From NCBI GenBank assembly GCA_039621445.1, contig CP154954.1, positions 1,364,001 to 1,428,000 of the forward strand: DNA of 64,000 nt, given 5' to 3'. This document shows positions 16,695 through 52,277 of the stretch, piece after piece. Source of the DNA: Euglena gracilis (lineage: Eukaryota > Euglenida > Euglenophyceae > Euglenales). Made by a program: the position numbers and the translations under genes. The notes under the pieces are model-generated. The model did not search any database. It was not told the origin of the DNA and worked only from the letters and a program-made list of their open reading frames with translations. How positions within the stretch are numbered: the stretch's first letter is position 1; each line of letters starts with the position of its first letter.

Positions 16695-16813
16695 GGGAGT
16701 TGTTCCAGCCACACCTTCCAGTACGGCTACCTTGTTACGACTTCACCCCAGTCACCAGCCAGGCCTTAGGTATTTCCCTCTTTTCAGGCAAGATAATAAC
16801 TTCGGGCACAGCC

Positions 16814-16851
<38 letters not shown>

Positions 16852-17107
16852 AGAACGTATTCACCGCCGTATAGCTGACCGGCGATTACTAGCGATTCCG
16901 GCTTCATGTAGGCGAGTTTCAGCCTACAATCCGAACTTAGGCTAAGTTTTAAGATTAGCTCATTTTCACAAAATTGCAACTTATTGTCTTAACCATTGTA
17001 GCACGTGTGTAGCCCAGGATATAAGGGGCATGATGACTTGACGTCGTCCTCACCTTCCTCCGGTAATAACCAGCAGTATTTCTAAATGACAAGCGTTAAT
17101 TAAAAAA

Positions 17108-17172
<65 letters not shown>

Positions 17173-17240
17173 CCACCTGTGTCTAGATACCCGAAGGTAC
17201 TGCGTTCTTTCAAACTTCCTCCTAGATCCTGTCAAATCCT

Positions 17241-17321
<81 letters not shown>

Positions 17322-17414
17322 CTTGTGCAAGCGTACTCCCCAGGCGGGATACTTAACGTGTTAACTACAGCAGTGCACTTTCAGCACCACTTAGTATCCA
17401 TAGTTTACGGCCAA

Positions 17415-17446
<32 letters not shown>

Positions 17447-18190
17447 TCAGCTTTCGTTTCTCAGCGTCAGTATTGGCCTAGAAAAGTGCCTTCGCCATTG
17501 GTGTTCTTTCCAATCTCTACGCATTTCACCGCTACACTGGAAATTCCCTTCACCCCTACCATACTCAAGTCTAGCAGTTTTTAATGCCCTTCCAAAGTTA
17601 AGCTTTGACTTTTAACATTAAACACACTTGACCGCCTACAAACTCTTTACGCCCAATAATTCCGGATAACGCTCGCATCTCCCGTATTACCGCGGCTGCT
17701 GGCACGGAATTAGCCGATGCTTATTCCTCAAATACCGTCATTTCTTCTTCTTTGAGAAAAGAAGTTTACAACCCAAAGGCCGTCTTCCTTCACGCGGTAT
17801 TGCTCCGTCAGGCTTGCGCCCATTGCGGAAAATTCCTCACTGCTGCCTTCCGTAGAAGTCTGTTCCGTTCTCAATCCCAGTGTGGCTGATCATCCTCTCA
17901 AATCAGCTACTGATCGTCGCCTTGGTAAGCCTTTACCTCACCAACAAGCTAATCAGATGCAAGCTCATGCCTAGGCGAAATTCTCTTTAACTAGCTACTC
18001 ACATAGATCTAGTAAATTATGAGGCATTAGCAAACGTTTCCATCTGTTATTCCTCGCCCAAGCGCAGATTCTTACATATTACTCACCCGTCCGCCACTAA
18101 ATTACTATTGCTAGTAATTTCGTTCAACTTGCATGTGTTAAGCATACCGCCAGCGTTCACCCTGAGCAAGGATCAAACTCGTCATTTCCA
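16695..18190 (-). rRNA. rrn16: 16S rRNA, copy A
   Basis: Small-subunit rRNA: 5' end near 18190 (minus strand GAGTTTGATCCTTGCTCAGG), the 530 loop near 17690 (+ strand ACCGCGGCTGCTGGCACG), the 900 region near 17300 (+ strand CCGTCAATTCCTTTGAGTTT), and the decoding region near 16820 (+ strand GACGGGCGGTGTGTACAAGG). About 1.5 kb. The 3' end reads GGAACAACTCCCTTT on the minus strand, so the usual CCUCC anti-Shine-Dalgarno core is absent. Differs from copy B by single-base changes, including one extra C near 17221. Confidence 0.95.
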
Positions 18191-18271
18191 AAACATCAAA
18201 GTTGGTCAAATCCTCTCACCCTCTTGGTGACCAAGCAAGGGGCACATTTACTATAATGTGTACACTAAAAG

Positions 18272-18325
18272 CGCGCTTTGTAGGATTCGAACCTACTACA
18301 TCAGGTTTTGGAGACCTACGCCTTA
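18272..18325 (-). pseudogene. pseudo tRNA-Trp (CCA) in the 16S leader, copy A
   Basis: On the minus strand the anticodon arm GGTCTCCAAAACC (anticodon CCA), variable loop, T arm TAGGTTCGAATCCTA and 3' acceptor side of a tRNA-Trp are intact. The 5' acceptor strand and D arm are missing, replaced by unrelated sequence. Such leader pseudo-tRNAs are known from the Euglena gracilis rRNA operon. Confidence 0.75.
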
Positions 18326-18349
18326 GGATTTTAAAGAAAAGAAATATTT

Positions 18350-18408
18350 GGCTAATACAAGGATTCAATCCACGACCCTACCCTTATCAAAGGTATTCTA
18401 TAATAATA
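18350..18408 (-). pseudogene. pseudo tRNA-Ile in the 16S leader, copy A
   Basis: A decayed copy of the spacer trnI-GAU: + strand CCCTTATCAAAGGTATTCTA matches the functional gene's CCCTTATCAAGGGTATGCTC, and the T-arm side survives as GGATTCAATCC. Many stem pairs are lost. It lies directly 5' of the pseudo-trnW and next to a 16S 3'-end relic. Confidence 0.75.
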
Positions 18409-18507
18409 AAAGATAATAGTGATCTTTGAAAAATAAAAAATTTTCCTTTTGATTTTTTTATTTTTTAAAATTTATACGGTATTTTAATTAAAAATAAAAA
18501 AATTGTC

Positions 18508-18535
18508 CCAGCCACACGTTAAAGTACGGAAAAAT
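18508..18535 (-). pseudogene. relic of the 16S rRNA 3' end in the leader, copy A
   Basis: + strand TTGTCCCAGCCACACGTTAA resembles the true 16S 3' end (TTGTTCCAGCCACACCTTCC near 16700). With the AT spacer and pseudo-trnI beside it, this reproduces the 16S-trnI junction in decayed form, so the leader arose from a duplicated piece of the operon. Confidence 0.7.
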
Positions 18536-18539
18536 TTAC

Positions 18540-19260
18540 ACTAGGAATTAAGCTAAGTTATTTCTTGTGAATGAAAAGAATTCACAAGATCAGGGGTAAA
18601 AGCATAACACCTAAACTGTGCGCATGAGCATTTACGTATGAAAGTCTAGGAACCTTACCTTAATATTTTTCAATATCACAAAATATAGGGTACTCAGCAG
18701 CAATATAAGAAGTATAAAGACATTTTGGTCTCTTGTAGCATTTTATAAATATTCGTCCAAATCGACAATGAACGACACGCTTCTTACTAGCAAAAGATTT
18801 ACAACTAAAAAGCACACACATAACACAAAGAACCAAATACAAAGTAGCAATAACTATAATGTACAACAAAATAAAACTCTTATCAGAAGATTACCTAATA
18901 TTCTCACTATGATTCAACCTATCTTGTTGAATTTTGTGATTAATCTTTTATATTAGCGAAGAAACATAGTCATTTTCCAAACACTCGAGGATATTATTCA
19001 TATCGTTTAAAATTTTAAAAGAAAAATATTACGAAATTCACTGATTTCTATAAACAGATTGTCTTATTTTTTCCGAAGCATCATGTTTTGGCCAAAAAAA
19101 ATTCAAACTTAAAGGAAACGTGGTTTGACAAATTCCTTGGTTTAATTATACCACAATACATTTATCCATGCAATAAAACACTAACGTAACGGCAGTCATA
19201 AAAATTACTCGAAAATCGAGTTAATATTAATAAATAAACTCACTAAGAGACAATTAAATA
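18540..19260. other. inter-unit spacer of the rRNA repeat
   Basis: No gene recognised. It holds a hairpin with 9-bp arms, CTTGTGAAT...ATTCACAAG (18562-18587), upstream of the 16S on the minus strand, and AT-rich DNA. A 69-codon minus-strand frame (18869-18660) is present in both units, but the units are nearly identical everywhere, so its conservation means little. The rRNA promoter should lie here. Confidence 0.5.
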
Positions 19261-19276
19261 AATTAAACTTCCCATA

Positions 19277-19389
19277 AGGGCACTAAAATCTTTTCCCGGA
19301 AAGTAACCTTTCAAGTATCTATTTACCCTTTATGTTTAACTTGCAAGTTCGAAATGTTTTAAGTGGATCCATAAAGACAAGAGCACCCT
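19277..19389 (-). rRNA. rrn5: 5S rRNA, copy B
   Basis: Same gene as copy A with the same terminal helix AGGGTGCT/AGTGCCCT, 113 nt. Against copy A it has substitutions clustered in the 3' half (about 19292-19321), the only rRNA gene in which the two units clearly differ. Confidence 0.88.
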
Positions 19390-19470
19390 AAAATAAAAGT
19401 TCATTCAAGAAACTTTTAAATCTTAAAAAAGTGACAAGTAAAAATAAATGTTTTGTTTTCATATAGGAAA

Positions 19471-19781
19471 AAATTTTCGGTCGGTTAGTATATCTCGGCT
19501 AAAATTGTTACCAATTGTACACCTAATACCTATCAAACGGTTCGTCTTACCGTGACCTATGAAGAGTACTTATCTTAAGGTGGGCTTCCTACTTATATGC
19601 TTTCAGCAGTTATCCACTCCGCACTTGACTACCCAGCGTATTCTGTTGGCACAAAAACTGGTACATCAGTGGTGCGTCCTTCCCGGTCCTCTCGTACTAA
19701 GGAAAGCGCCTTTCAATACTCTAACGCTCACACCGGATATGGACCGAACTGTCTCTCGACGTTCTGAACCCAGCTCACGTA

Positions 19782-19816
<35 letters not shown>

Positions 19817-19833
19817 GTACTACCGCCCCAGGT

Positions 19834-19893
<60 letters not shown>

Positions 19894-20381
19894 CAGCCTG
19901 TTATCCCTAGAGTAACTTTTATCTGTTTACGACGGCCTTTCCATACAGCACCGTCGGGTCACTAAGACCGACTTTAGTCTCTGTTTGACTTATAAGTCTC
20001 ACAGTCAAGCTTTCTTATGCCTTTACACTCCACAACTAATTTCCGTCTAGCCTGAGAAAACCTTTGTACGCCTCCGTTACTTTTTAGGAGGCTACCGCCC
20101 CAGTAAAACTGCCCACCTGAAACTGTCAATTATCATGATTGTACATAAGATTAAGATTAGATTTCTAGCTTTCTCAGAGTGGTATCTCATTTTTCGGCTC
20201 CCCGTATCCCAAAAGACAAGATCATAGCCTCCCACCTATTCTGCGCAAAAAAAGCCCGAAACCAATTTCAGGATACAGTAAAGCTTCATAGGGTCTTTCT
20301 GTCCAAGTGCAAGTAGACCGCATCTTCACAGTCAATTCTATTTCACCGAGTCTCTTTCTGAGACAGTGTCCAAATCGTTAA

Positions 20382-20434
<53 letters not shown>

Positions 20435-22356
20435 AATTATAGTTATTGCCGCTGTTCACAGGGGCTTCAGTCACTAGCTTTGCTTACGCTAACCAATTTC
20501 TTTAACCTTCCTGCACTGAGCAGGCCTCGGCCCCCATACATCGTTTTTCAACTTCGCGGAGACCTGTGCTTTTGGTAAGCAGTCGCTTGGACCTCTTTTC
20601 TGCCACCTCATTAGAGGTACTTCTTCTTCCGAAGTTACGAAGTCATTTTGCCGAGTTCCTTAGAAAGAGTTATCTCGCGCTCCTTAGTATATTCTACTAA
20701 CCTACCTGTGTCAGTTTACGGTACAGGCGAGCTCACTATACATAAACAAAAGTTTTTCTTGGAAACATGACATCAATCACTTTCAATACCGTAGTATTTA
20801 TACTATTCAGGCCTTAAGACAAAATATTTTTTTTAATATTTGATACCTCTTGAACCCTTAAACCACAAACCATCACGTGGCCGATCTAGCCTTTTTCGTC
20901 ACTCCTTACAAGTGAGCATTCGGTACAGGAATATTAACCTGTCATCCATCAATTTACGTTGTTAAACCTTATTTTAGGACCTGACTAACCCTTAGAGGAC
21001 GAACCTGGCTAAGGAAACCTTAGGTTTTCGGAGCATAGGATTTTCACCAATGTTTTCGTTACTTAAGCCGACATTCTCACTTCTGTTTAATCCAGAACTA
21101 TTTTCACTATTCCTTCTCTTCAACACAGAACGCTCTTCTACCGATTTCTCTCACACCTTCGGCAAATTACTTAGTCCCGTTCATTTTCGGCGCACTATCA
21201 CTTGACCAGTAAGCTATTACGCACTTTTTAAAGGAATGGCTGCTTCTAAGCCAACCTCCTGGTTGTCTATGTAATAGTACATCCTTTACCACTTAGTAAT
21301 TATTTAGGGGCCTTAAGTAGTGATCTGGGCTGCTTCCCTCTTGACAATGAAGCTTATCCCCCACTGTCTCACTGATTAATTGAAATATAACTTAGTATTC
21401 AGAGTTTGCCACAACTTGGTACCATTTTCATAGCCCGCATCGAAACAGTGCTTTACCCCTAATGTTTACCATAATTAAACGCTGCGCCTCAACGCATTTC
21501 GAAGAGATCCAGCTAGCTCCAAGTTCGATTGGAATTTCTCCCCTAATCACAGTTCATCCCCCAATTTTTCAACATTGGTGGGTTCGGTCCTCCATTCTGT
21601 TTTACCAAAACTTCAACCTGACCATGATTAGATCACCTGGGTTCGGGTCTATAAGCAATGACATAAACTTTCAAGAAGAAAGTTTTTCGCTTTATTTAAG
21701 CTCGATTTCACTATGGCTCCGGAAAAACCTTAACCTTGCCATCACCTATAAGTCGCCGGCTCATTCTTCAACAGGCACACAGTCAATCTTTAAATAGATC
21801 TCCTACTGCTTGTAAACTTATGCTTTCATATTCTATTTCACTCACTTCTCAGTGTTCTATTTCAGCTTTCCCTCACGGTACTCGTACACTATCGGTCATT
21901 TAGGAGTATTTAGCCTTACGAGATGGTCCTCGCTGATTCACACAGAATTCCACGTGCTCTATGCTACTCGGGAAAATCAAAAATTACTTTTTAAAAACAA
22001 ATACGGGATTTAAAACCCTCTTTGATTTTGTTTTCAACAAATTCTCTATCTTTTTCAGTAATTATAATATACCCACAACACCCATAAAGGTTTAGGCTGA
22101 TTTCCGTTAGCTCGCCACTAATAAGAAAATCGCTTTTGCTTTCTTTTCCTTCGGCTACTAAGATGTTTCAGTTCACCAAGTTCTCTACATTATTTGTATA
22201 CCATTTCATTGTAATGTTAAAGTAATAGGTTGCCCCATTCGGGAATCTTTAGATTAAAGCTCGTCTTTAGCTCCCTAAAGCATATCGTTAATTTCTACGC
22301 CCTTCTTCGACTCTAAATGCCAAGCAATCCCGCATAAGCCCTTGTTCATTTGAACC
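19471..22356 (-). rRNA. rrn23: 23S rRNA, copy B
   Basis: Direct repeat of the copy A 23S gene, offset 5921. I saw one substitution (near 21335, C for T in the + strand). Boundaries are set by comparison with copy A. Confidence 0.95.
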
Positions 22357-22372
22357 TACATCAAAACCTTTT

Positions 22373-22445
22373 TGGAGATAAGCGGACTCGAACCGCTGAC
22401 ATCTGCCTTGCAAAGGCAGCGCTCTACCAACTGAGCTATACCCCC
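22373..22445 (-). tRNA. trnA-UGC: tRNA-Ala (UGC), copy B
   Basis: Identical to copy A (anticodon TGC), in the 16S-23S spacer of unit B. Confidence 0.95.
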
Positions 22446-22455
22446 AAAACCAAGA

Positions 22456-22528
22456 GGGCCATGCTAGACTTGAACTAGCGACCTTACCCTTATCAAGGGT
22501 ATGCTCTAACCAACTGAGCTAATAGCCC
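22456..22528 (-). tRNA. trnI-GAU: tRNA-Ile (GAU), copy B
   Basis: Identical to copy A (anticodon GAT), in the 16S-23S spacer of unit B. Confidence 0.95.
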
Positions 22529-22614
22529 TCTTGGAAAAATAAGAGGTTTCCCTACTTATTTTTTTTATTTTTCATTGTTTCCAATCTATACATTTTTTTA
22601 GTTAAAAAACTAAA

Positions 22615-22733
22615 GGGAGTTGTTCCAGCCACACCTTCCAGTACGGCTACCTTGTTACGACTTCACCCCAGTCACCAGCCAGGCCTTAGGTATTTCCCTC
22701 TTTTCAGGCAAGATAATAACTTCGGGCACAGCC

Positions 22734-22771
<38 letters not shown>

Positions 22772-23027
22772 AGAACGTATTCACCGCCGTATAGCTGACC
22801 GGCGATTACTAGCGATTCCGGCTTCATGTAGGCGAGTTTCAGCCTACAATCCGAACTTAGGCTAAGTTTTAAGATTAGCTCATTTTCACAAAATTGCAAC
22901 TTATTGTCTTAACCATTGTAGCACGTGTGTAGCCCAGGATATAAGGGGCATGATGACTTGACGTCGTCCTCACCTTCCTCCGGTAATAACCAGCAGTATT
23001 TCTAAATGACAAGCGTTAATTAAAAAA

Positions 23028-23092
<65 letters not shown>

Positions 23093-23159
23093 CCACCTGT
23101 GTCTAGATACCCGAAGGTACTGCGTTCTTTCAAACTTCCTCTAGATCCTGTCAAATCCT

Positions 23160-23240
<81 letters not shown>

Positions 23241-23333
23241 CTTGTGCAAGCGTACTCCCCAGGCGGGATACTTAACGTGTTAACTACAGCAGTGCACTTT
23301 CAGCACCACTTAGTATCCATAGTTTACGGCCAA

Positions 23334-23365
<32 letters not shown>

Positions 23366-24109
23366 TCAGCTTTCGTTTCTCAGCGTCAGTATTGGCCTAG
23401 AAAAGTGCCTTCGCCATTGGTGTTCTTTCCAATCTCTACGCATTTCACCGCTACACTGGAAATTCCCTTCACCCCTACCATACTCAAGTCTAGCAGTTTT
23501 TAATGCCCTTCCAAAGTTAAGCTTTGACTTTTAACATTAAACACACTTGACCGCCTACAAACTCTTTACGCCCAATAATTCCGGATAACGCTCGCATCTC
23601 CCGTATTACCGCGGCTGCTGGCACGGAATTAGCCGATGCTTATTCCTCAAATACCGTCATTTCTTCTTCTTTGAGAAAAGAAGTTTACAACCCAAAGGCC
23701 GTCTTCCTTCACGCGGTATTGCTCCGTCAGGCTTGCGCCCATTGCGGAAAATTCCTCACTGCTGCCTTCCGTAGAAGTCTGTTCCGTTCTCAATCCCAGT
23801 GTGGCTGATCATCCTCTCAAATCAGCTACTGATCGTCGCCTTGGTAAGCCTTTACCTCACCAACAAGCTAATCAGATGCAAGCTCATGCCTAGGCGAAAT
23901 TCTCTTTAACTAGCTACTCACATAGATCTAGTAAATTATGAGGCATTAGCAAACGTTTCCATCTGTTATTCCTCACCCAAGCGCAGATTCTTACATATTA
24001 CTCACCCGTCCGCCACTAAATTACTATTGCTAGTAATTTCGTTCAACTTGCATGTGTTAAGCATACCGCCAGCGTTCACCCTGAGCAAGGATCAAACTCG
24101 TCATTTCCA
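22615..24109 (-). rRNA. rrn16: 16S rRNA, copy B
   Basis: Repeat of copy A with a few differences: one C fewer near 23141 and an A for G near 23976 (+ strand). The 3' end again lacks CCUCC. Confidence 0.95.
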
Positions 24110-24190
24110 AAACATCAAAGTTGGTCAAATCCTCTCACCCTCTTGGTGACCAAGCAAGGGGCACATTTACTATAATGTGCCCACTAAAAG

Positions 24191-24244
24191 CGCGCTTTGT
24201 AGGATTCGAACCTACTACATCAGGTTTTGGAGACCTACGCCTTA
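24191..24244 (-). pseudogene. pseudo tRNA-Trp (CCA), copy B
   Basis: Same 5'-truncated tRNA-Trp relic as in unit A, in the leader of the upstream 16S gene. Confidence 0.75.
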
Positions 24245-24268
24245 GGATTTTAAAGAAAAGAAATATTT

Positions 24269-24327
24269 GGCTAATACAAGGATTCAATCCACGACCCTAC
24301 CCTTATCAAAGGTATTCTATAATAATA
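24269..24327 (-). pseudogene. pseudo tRNA-Ile, copy B
   Basis: Same decayed trnI relic as in unit A, followed by the 16S 3'-end relic near 24425. Confidence 0.75.
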
Positions 24328-25030
24328 AAAGATAATAGTGATCTTTGAAAAATAAAAAATTTTCCTTTTGATTTTTTTATTTTTTAAAATTTATACGGTA
24401 TTTTAATTAAAAATAAAAAATTGTCCCAGCCACACGTTAAAGTACGGAAAAATTTACACTAGGAATTAAGCTAAGTTATTTCTTGTGAATGAAAAGAATT
24501 CACAAGATCAGGGATAAAAGCATAACACCTAAACTGTGCGCATGAGCATTTACGTATGAAAGTCTAGGAACCTTACCTTAATATTTTTCAATATCACAAA
24601 ATATAGGGTACTCAGCAGCAATATAAGAAGTATAAAGACATTTTGGTCTCTTGTAGCATTTTATAAATATTCGTCCAAATCGACAATGAACGACACGCTT
24701 CTTACTAGCAAAAAATTTACAACTAAAAAGCACACACATAACACAAAGAACCAAATACAAAGTAGCAATAACTATAATGTACAACAAATAAAACTCTTAT
24801 CAGAAGATTACCTAATATTCTCACTATGATTCAACCTATCTTGTTGAATTTTGTGATTAATCTTTTATATTAGCGAAGAAACATAGTCATTTTCCAAACA
24901 CTCGAGGATATTATTCATATCGTTTAAAAATTTAAAAAAAAAATATTAAAAATTATAACTGATTTCTTTATATAAACAATTTGTCTTATTTTTTTATGAA
25001 CATCATGTTTTAAGGCCAAAAAAAATTCAA

Positions 25031-26140
25031 CTAAATTAAATAATTACATTTTTTAAAATTCCATAGTTCAATTTTCAAAAAACGAACTTACGTTTATTAA
25101 TCCGAAAAAAAATATAATAAACAAATAATAAAAACCAAAAAGAAAAACTCTTAAACACAAAAAAAATGCAATATTTCCCATTCATGTTAACTAAAAATCG
25201 AAATCTTTTTAATCCCCTTTGCCAATCGTAAATAAAAAAAGGCTTCCGTCGTTCTCGCTTAAAAAATCCCAGTGCATTGTTTTTCGTCCTCCCGTTTTAC
25301 TTCGTTGTCACTTCTTCACTCCTGTTTAACCTCTGCGCACTTATCCTATATTCTCAGCCCGCCTTTCCCCCACCTTCTTTACTTTTCTTCCACTCACTAA
25401 AGTTACTCAAATCACACCCTGTAAATTAGAAAAACAAAATCAACCTCCAAAACTCTCCACCTTAAATCGTCTTCCCGACTTGCTACTTAAAAAAAATCAA
25501 AATATTTAATTTGCACTTTCAGCCGCTCATTGTCAACCATAAGTTTTTGTTTTTACTCAATCATATCTTTTTCTCTTTTGTAGTTTTCTCTTAAAAGAAT
25601 CATATAATAAAAAAAATTACAAAACATCTTAGTTCTAATAACTTTATATTTACAATTTAATTTCCTCAAACGTCACACACTATAAAAGAAACGCACTACA
25701 AAAACACATGATCATCCCTTACCAAACTCAAACACCAAAAGCTTACCCCATAATAATAAATAAATAAAAAAAAATATAATAGTAAAAGTGTAGATATGCA
25801 AGATATTGTTTCGTTAACCTATAGGATTTCTTACGTTTACAATTTATTTATAATCGTTTGTTAAAAGTTGGAAATTTCAGATTTAAAATCTTTTTAGATT
25901 ATGATTTTTTATAAAGATGAATTTTTAGATTTATTGGTAAAAAGATATATTCTATAAAATTTTTAGATTAATAAAAGAGATAAGGGAAAAATTATAAATT
26001 TTTGTTTTGGATGATTTATTAAATAGTTTAATACTTTGGTAATTTAATGTGTTTTCAATTGATTTTAATATAAGGTGTTATAATCATAGCAAAAAGTTAA
26101 TTTTATAAAATTTGAATATTCTTTTTAATTGTTTTTATTT
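25031..26140. other. C/T-rich spacer and strand-skew switch between rRNA repeat and psbD
   Basis: From about 25200 to 25740 the + strand is unusually rich in C and T, with no reading frame or RNA that I recognise. At about 25790 the composition changes to T/G-rich, matching the change from minus to plus genes. From about 25800 the sequence looks like intron and leads into a domain-V-like hairpin (about 26148-26186) directly before the first psbD exon seen. No psbD 5' exons are present here. Confidence 0.5.
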
Positions 26141-26214
26141 TTTGCTAAGTAGTCGTATAATGTTGGAGTATAATATACGATTTCGGATAAGAGTTTTTTA
26201 ATCTACTTTAACTG

Positions 26215-47151
<20,937 letters not shown>

Positions 47152-47209
47152 ATTTTGTAATTTAAATATAAGTTAAAAATAATTTATATTTAATTTGTGT
47201 GTTTTAAAT

Positions 47210-47291
47210 GCCTTCGTGGTGAAATGGTAGACACTCATGACTTAAAATCATGTGCTTATAAAGCGTACCGGTTCAACTCCGGTCGAAGGTA
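47210..47291 (+). tRNA. trnL-UAA: tRNA-Leu (UAA)
   Basis: GCCTTCGTGGTGAAATGGTAG...GACTTAAAATC...GGTTCAACTCC...CGAAGGTA, anticodon TAA, with the long variable arm of a class II tRNA. No intron, unlike most plastid trnL-UAA. Between psbC and psbA. Confidence 0.95.
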
Positions 47292-47377
47292 TATATAATA
47301 AAATATTTAATTTTTTATGTTATAATTTTATCAACAGTCGCGTTTGCGACTGGGAGATTAATTTAATTAATTTATTG

Positions 47378-50341
<2,964 letters not shown>

Positions 50342-51317
50342 TTTTATATGCTTGTTTTTATCTTTTTTACTAACAAGTATATTTTTTGTTTTGTTAATTA
50401 TTTTTTAGTAAGTAGATTTTTAATTAAATAATGTAACGTTTTTAATAATAAAAATCGAATTATTTGGTAAAAAGCTTTTTTTTAGATTGTTTTTCTTTTT
50501 TTGAAAATTATATTAAATTTCTTTCGATTTTAAAAATATTTAACCAATTGAAGTACATAATTTTTTTCTTATTTTATATTTTTTACTACTTCAGTTTTTT
50601 TAATTTCTTTTAAAATGAATTCGTATCAAGATTGATGATATTAGAAATTACCCTCAAAAATTGTTATGGTTTATTTTTATTTACTTTGTTGATATAAAAC
50701 ATATATGAAATAAAATTCATAAAAAACAGTAGTCAGAAGAATTTCTTTGATAAAAATTCTTATTATACAAATAAATATTTAACAATTAACTTAATTAATT
50801 TAAGTTATTTTATTATTGATCTTAAATTTAGTAATTTTTTTAGATTTCAAAAAATATTTTGTCAATTAGTTTTTAAGTAGATTTTTAAAATAAAATATTT
50901 AATAAAAACTCTTAAAATTAGAAGTTTAATGGACGAACTCTAATCTATTCAACTGACTTAACTAATGTTTGTAGTGTGTTGTTACACAATTCAAGTATTT
51001 GATTGAATTTAATAGATTCATATCTCACAATCTAAATAATCTCATTTATTTTTTGAGCAATTTGATAGTTATTAAAATTGAAGTTTAAAAGAATATAAAA
51101 TGCAGTATTCGTAAGAGCATCTATATTTTTTAACATCTTTTAGTTTTGTAACAAATAAAATTTATGCATGTTGTACTTCCATTAAAAACTTATTAAAACT
51201 CTAATACTCAGTCCTAGTACAGCGAATGTCCATGAACTCCAACAAATAACACAACTTACTATGAAACTAAATGTAAAAATTACAATTCTTGGATCGGTAT
51301 TTTAATATTGAAGGAAA
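50342..51317. other. intergenic, nothing recognised
   Basis: AT-rich DNA between psbA and the broken ORF. It starts with T-rich sequence like the psbA introns and ends A-rich, so the strand skew changes within it. No tRNA or conserved protein seen. Confidence 0.5.
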
Positions 51318-51756
51318 CTACTTTAGATAATTTTTCCAAGTATTCTTTTTTATGATTTCACTTAATGCTTCTGGATTTACGTTTGTAGCGATATTAATAA
51401 CTTTTTTTAATGCTTGCCTTTTTTACCAATAGGAGCTTGGTATACATACTTTTCTTGAATTTCTGGAAGATCCTAGTTAATTTTCTGTAGTTCATCCAGT
51501 GGCTTTTGATTTAAACTTGAATTACGTGAAATTAATTCTGTTAAAACCCTGATCTTAGAATTTGGAATAACAATAACGTAGAGAAGTGTCCAAAAAAGAA
51601 TTCATCCTATGGCAATCAATATTTTTCTAAATTTTCGGAAAAATCAAGAGATAAATGGCAAATAAGAGAGGATTTATTGAAATACGAAGTACCATAATTA
51701 GAAGAATTAGAAGTTTTTTTTACGAAAGAACAAACGAAATAGAATTTTTTGAACAT
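51318..51756 (-). pseudogene. unrecognised broken ORF with one membrane segment
   Basis: From ATG 51756 a frame runs MFKKFYFVCSF... to a stop near 51615. One phase over, a coding-like stretch continues: LIAIG, TGA, ILFWTLLYVIVIPNS (membrane helix), KIRVLTELISRNSSLNQKP, LDELQKIN, TAG, DLPEIQEKYVYQ. After another slip in an A run it ends QALKKVINIATNVNPEAL...KNYLK, TAG 51318. Composition and charge pattern are protein-like across all pieces. I do not recognise the family. Either a decaying plastid gene or a real gene with sequence errors. Confidence 0.4.
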
Positions 51757-52277
51757 ATGTTATTATCTTAGGGTGTCTAAAAAGTTAATTAATTTTCCCA
51801 AATTTATTACAATAAAATATAACATTTAACAAAACGTTACATTAAAATTTTTATAGTATGTAAATTAGAAAACATATAAAACCGATATCATTTTTTTTGT
51901 ATATTCCCTTTTAAAGAATGTTTAACGCGTAAATAATTTACTACAAAACTACAAATTTTGTTAAAGTTGAAATCATTCCATTATTTGAGGTAAATAAAGA
52001 TTTTTATTAAAATTTACTTTTAATAATGAAATTATTATGTGTTCAGCTAAAAATTTTGTTTTAGTTTTTATGTTTGTTTAAAGAAAAAGAAGATACGTTA
52101 GGGAAGATTTTCTAAATGTTTCTAAATGTAAATTATTTTTTAATTAGCTTTTTTCTTACTCTCTTGTTTTATATTTTAAGGTCATTTATTTTTTTTGTAG
52201 AAGTTTCATAAATGTAAATTATTCCAGAATTTTAAGGAACTACTTGATCTAAATATTATCTTATTTTTTTTTCGGAT

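Larger units (their letters stand above)
13330..25030 (-). repeat. two tandem rRNA repeat units (about 5.92 kb each)
   Basis: Unit A (about 13330-19230) and unit B (about 19226-25030) are direct repeats with an offset of 5921 falling to 5919 across the unit, through a few 1-nt indels. Each unit reads, on the minus strand, leader with pseudo-tRNAs, 16S, trnI-GAU, trnA-UGC, 23S, 5S. Identity is near perfect from 13390 to about 18960 (copy B to about 24880). It breaks down within the 3' half of the 5S and at the far upstream end, where copy B drifts (about 24930-25030). Unit B has about 36 extra nt just 3' of its 5S. Tandem rRNA units are typical of Euglena plastids, in contrast to the inverted repeats of plants. 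Confidence 0.93.

Noticed and set aside
13638-17364. Open frames of 60-120 codons on both strands at 13.6-17.4 kb and again at 19.5-23.3 kb
   Set aside because: They lie inside 23S and 16S rRNA genes and repeat only because the rRNA unit repeats.
18202-18956. Repeated short frames in the rRNA leader (e.g. minus 18869-18660) as a conserved small gene
   Set aside because: Both units are nearly identical throughout, so conservation is uninformative; no motif or start signal supports a gene.
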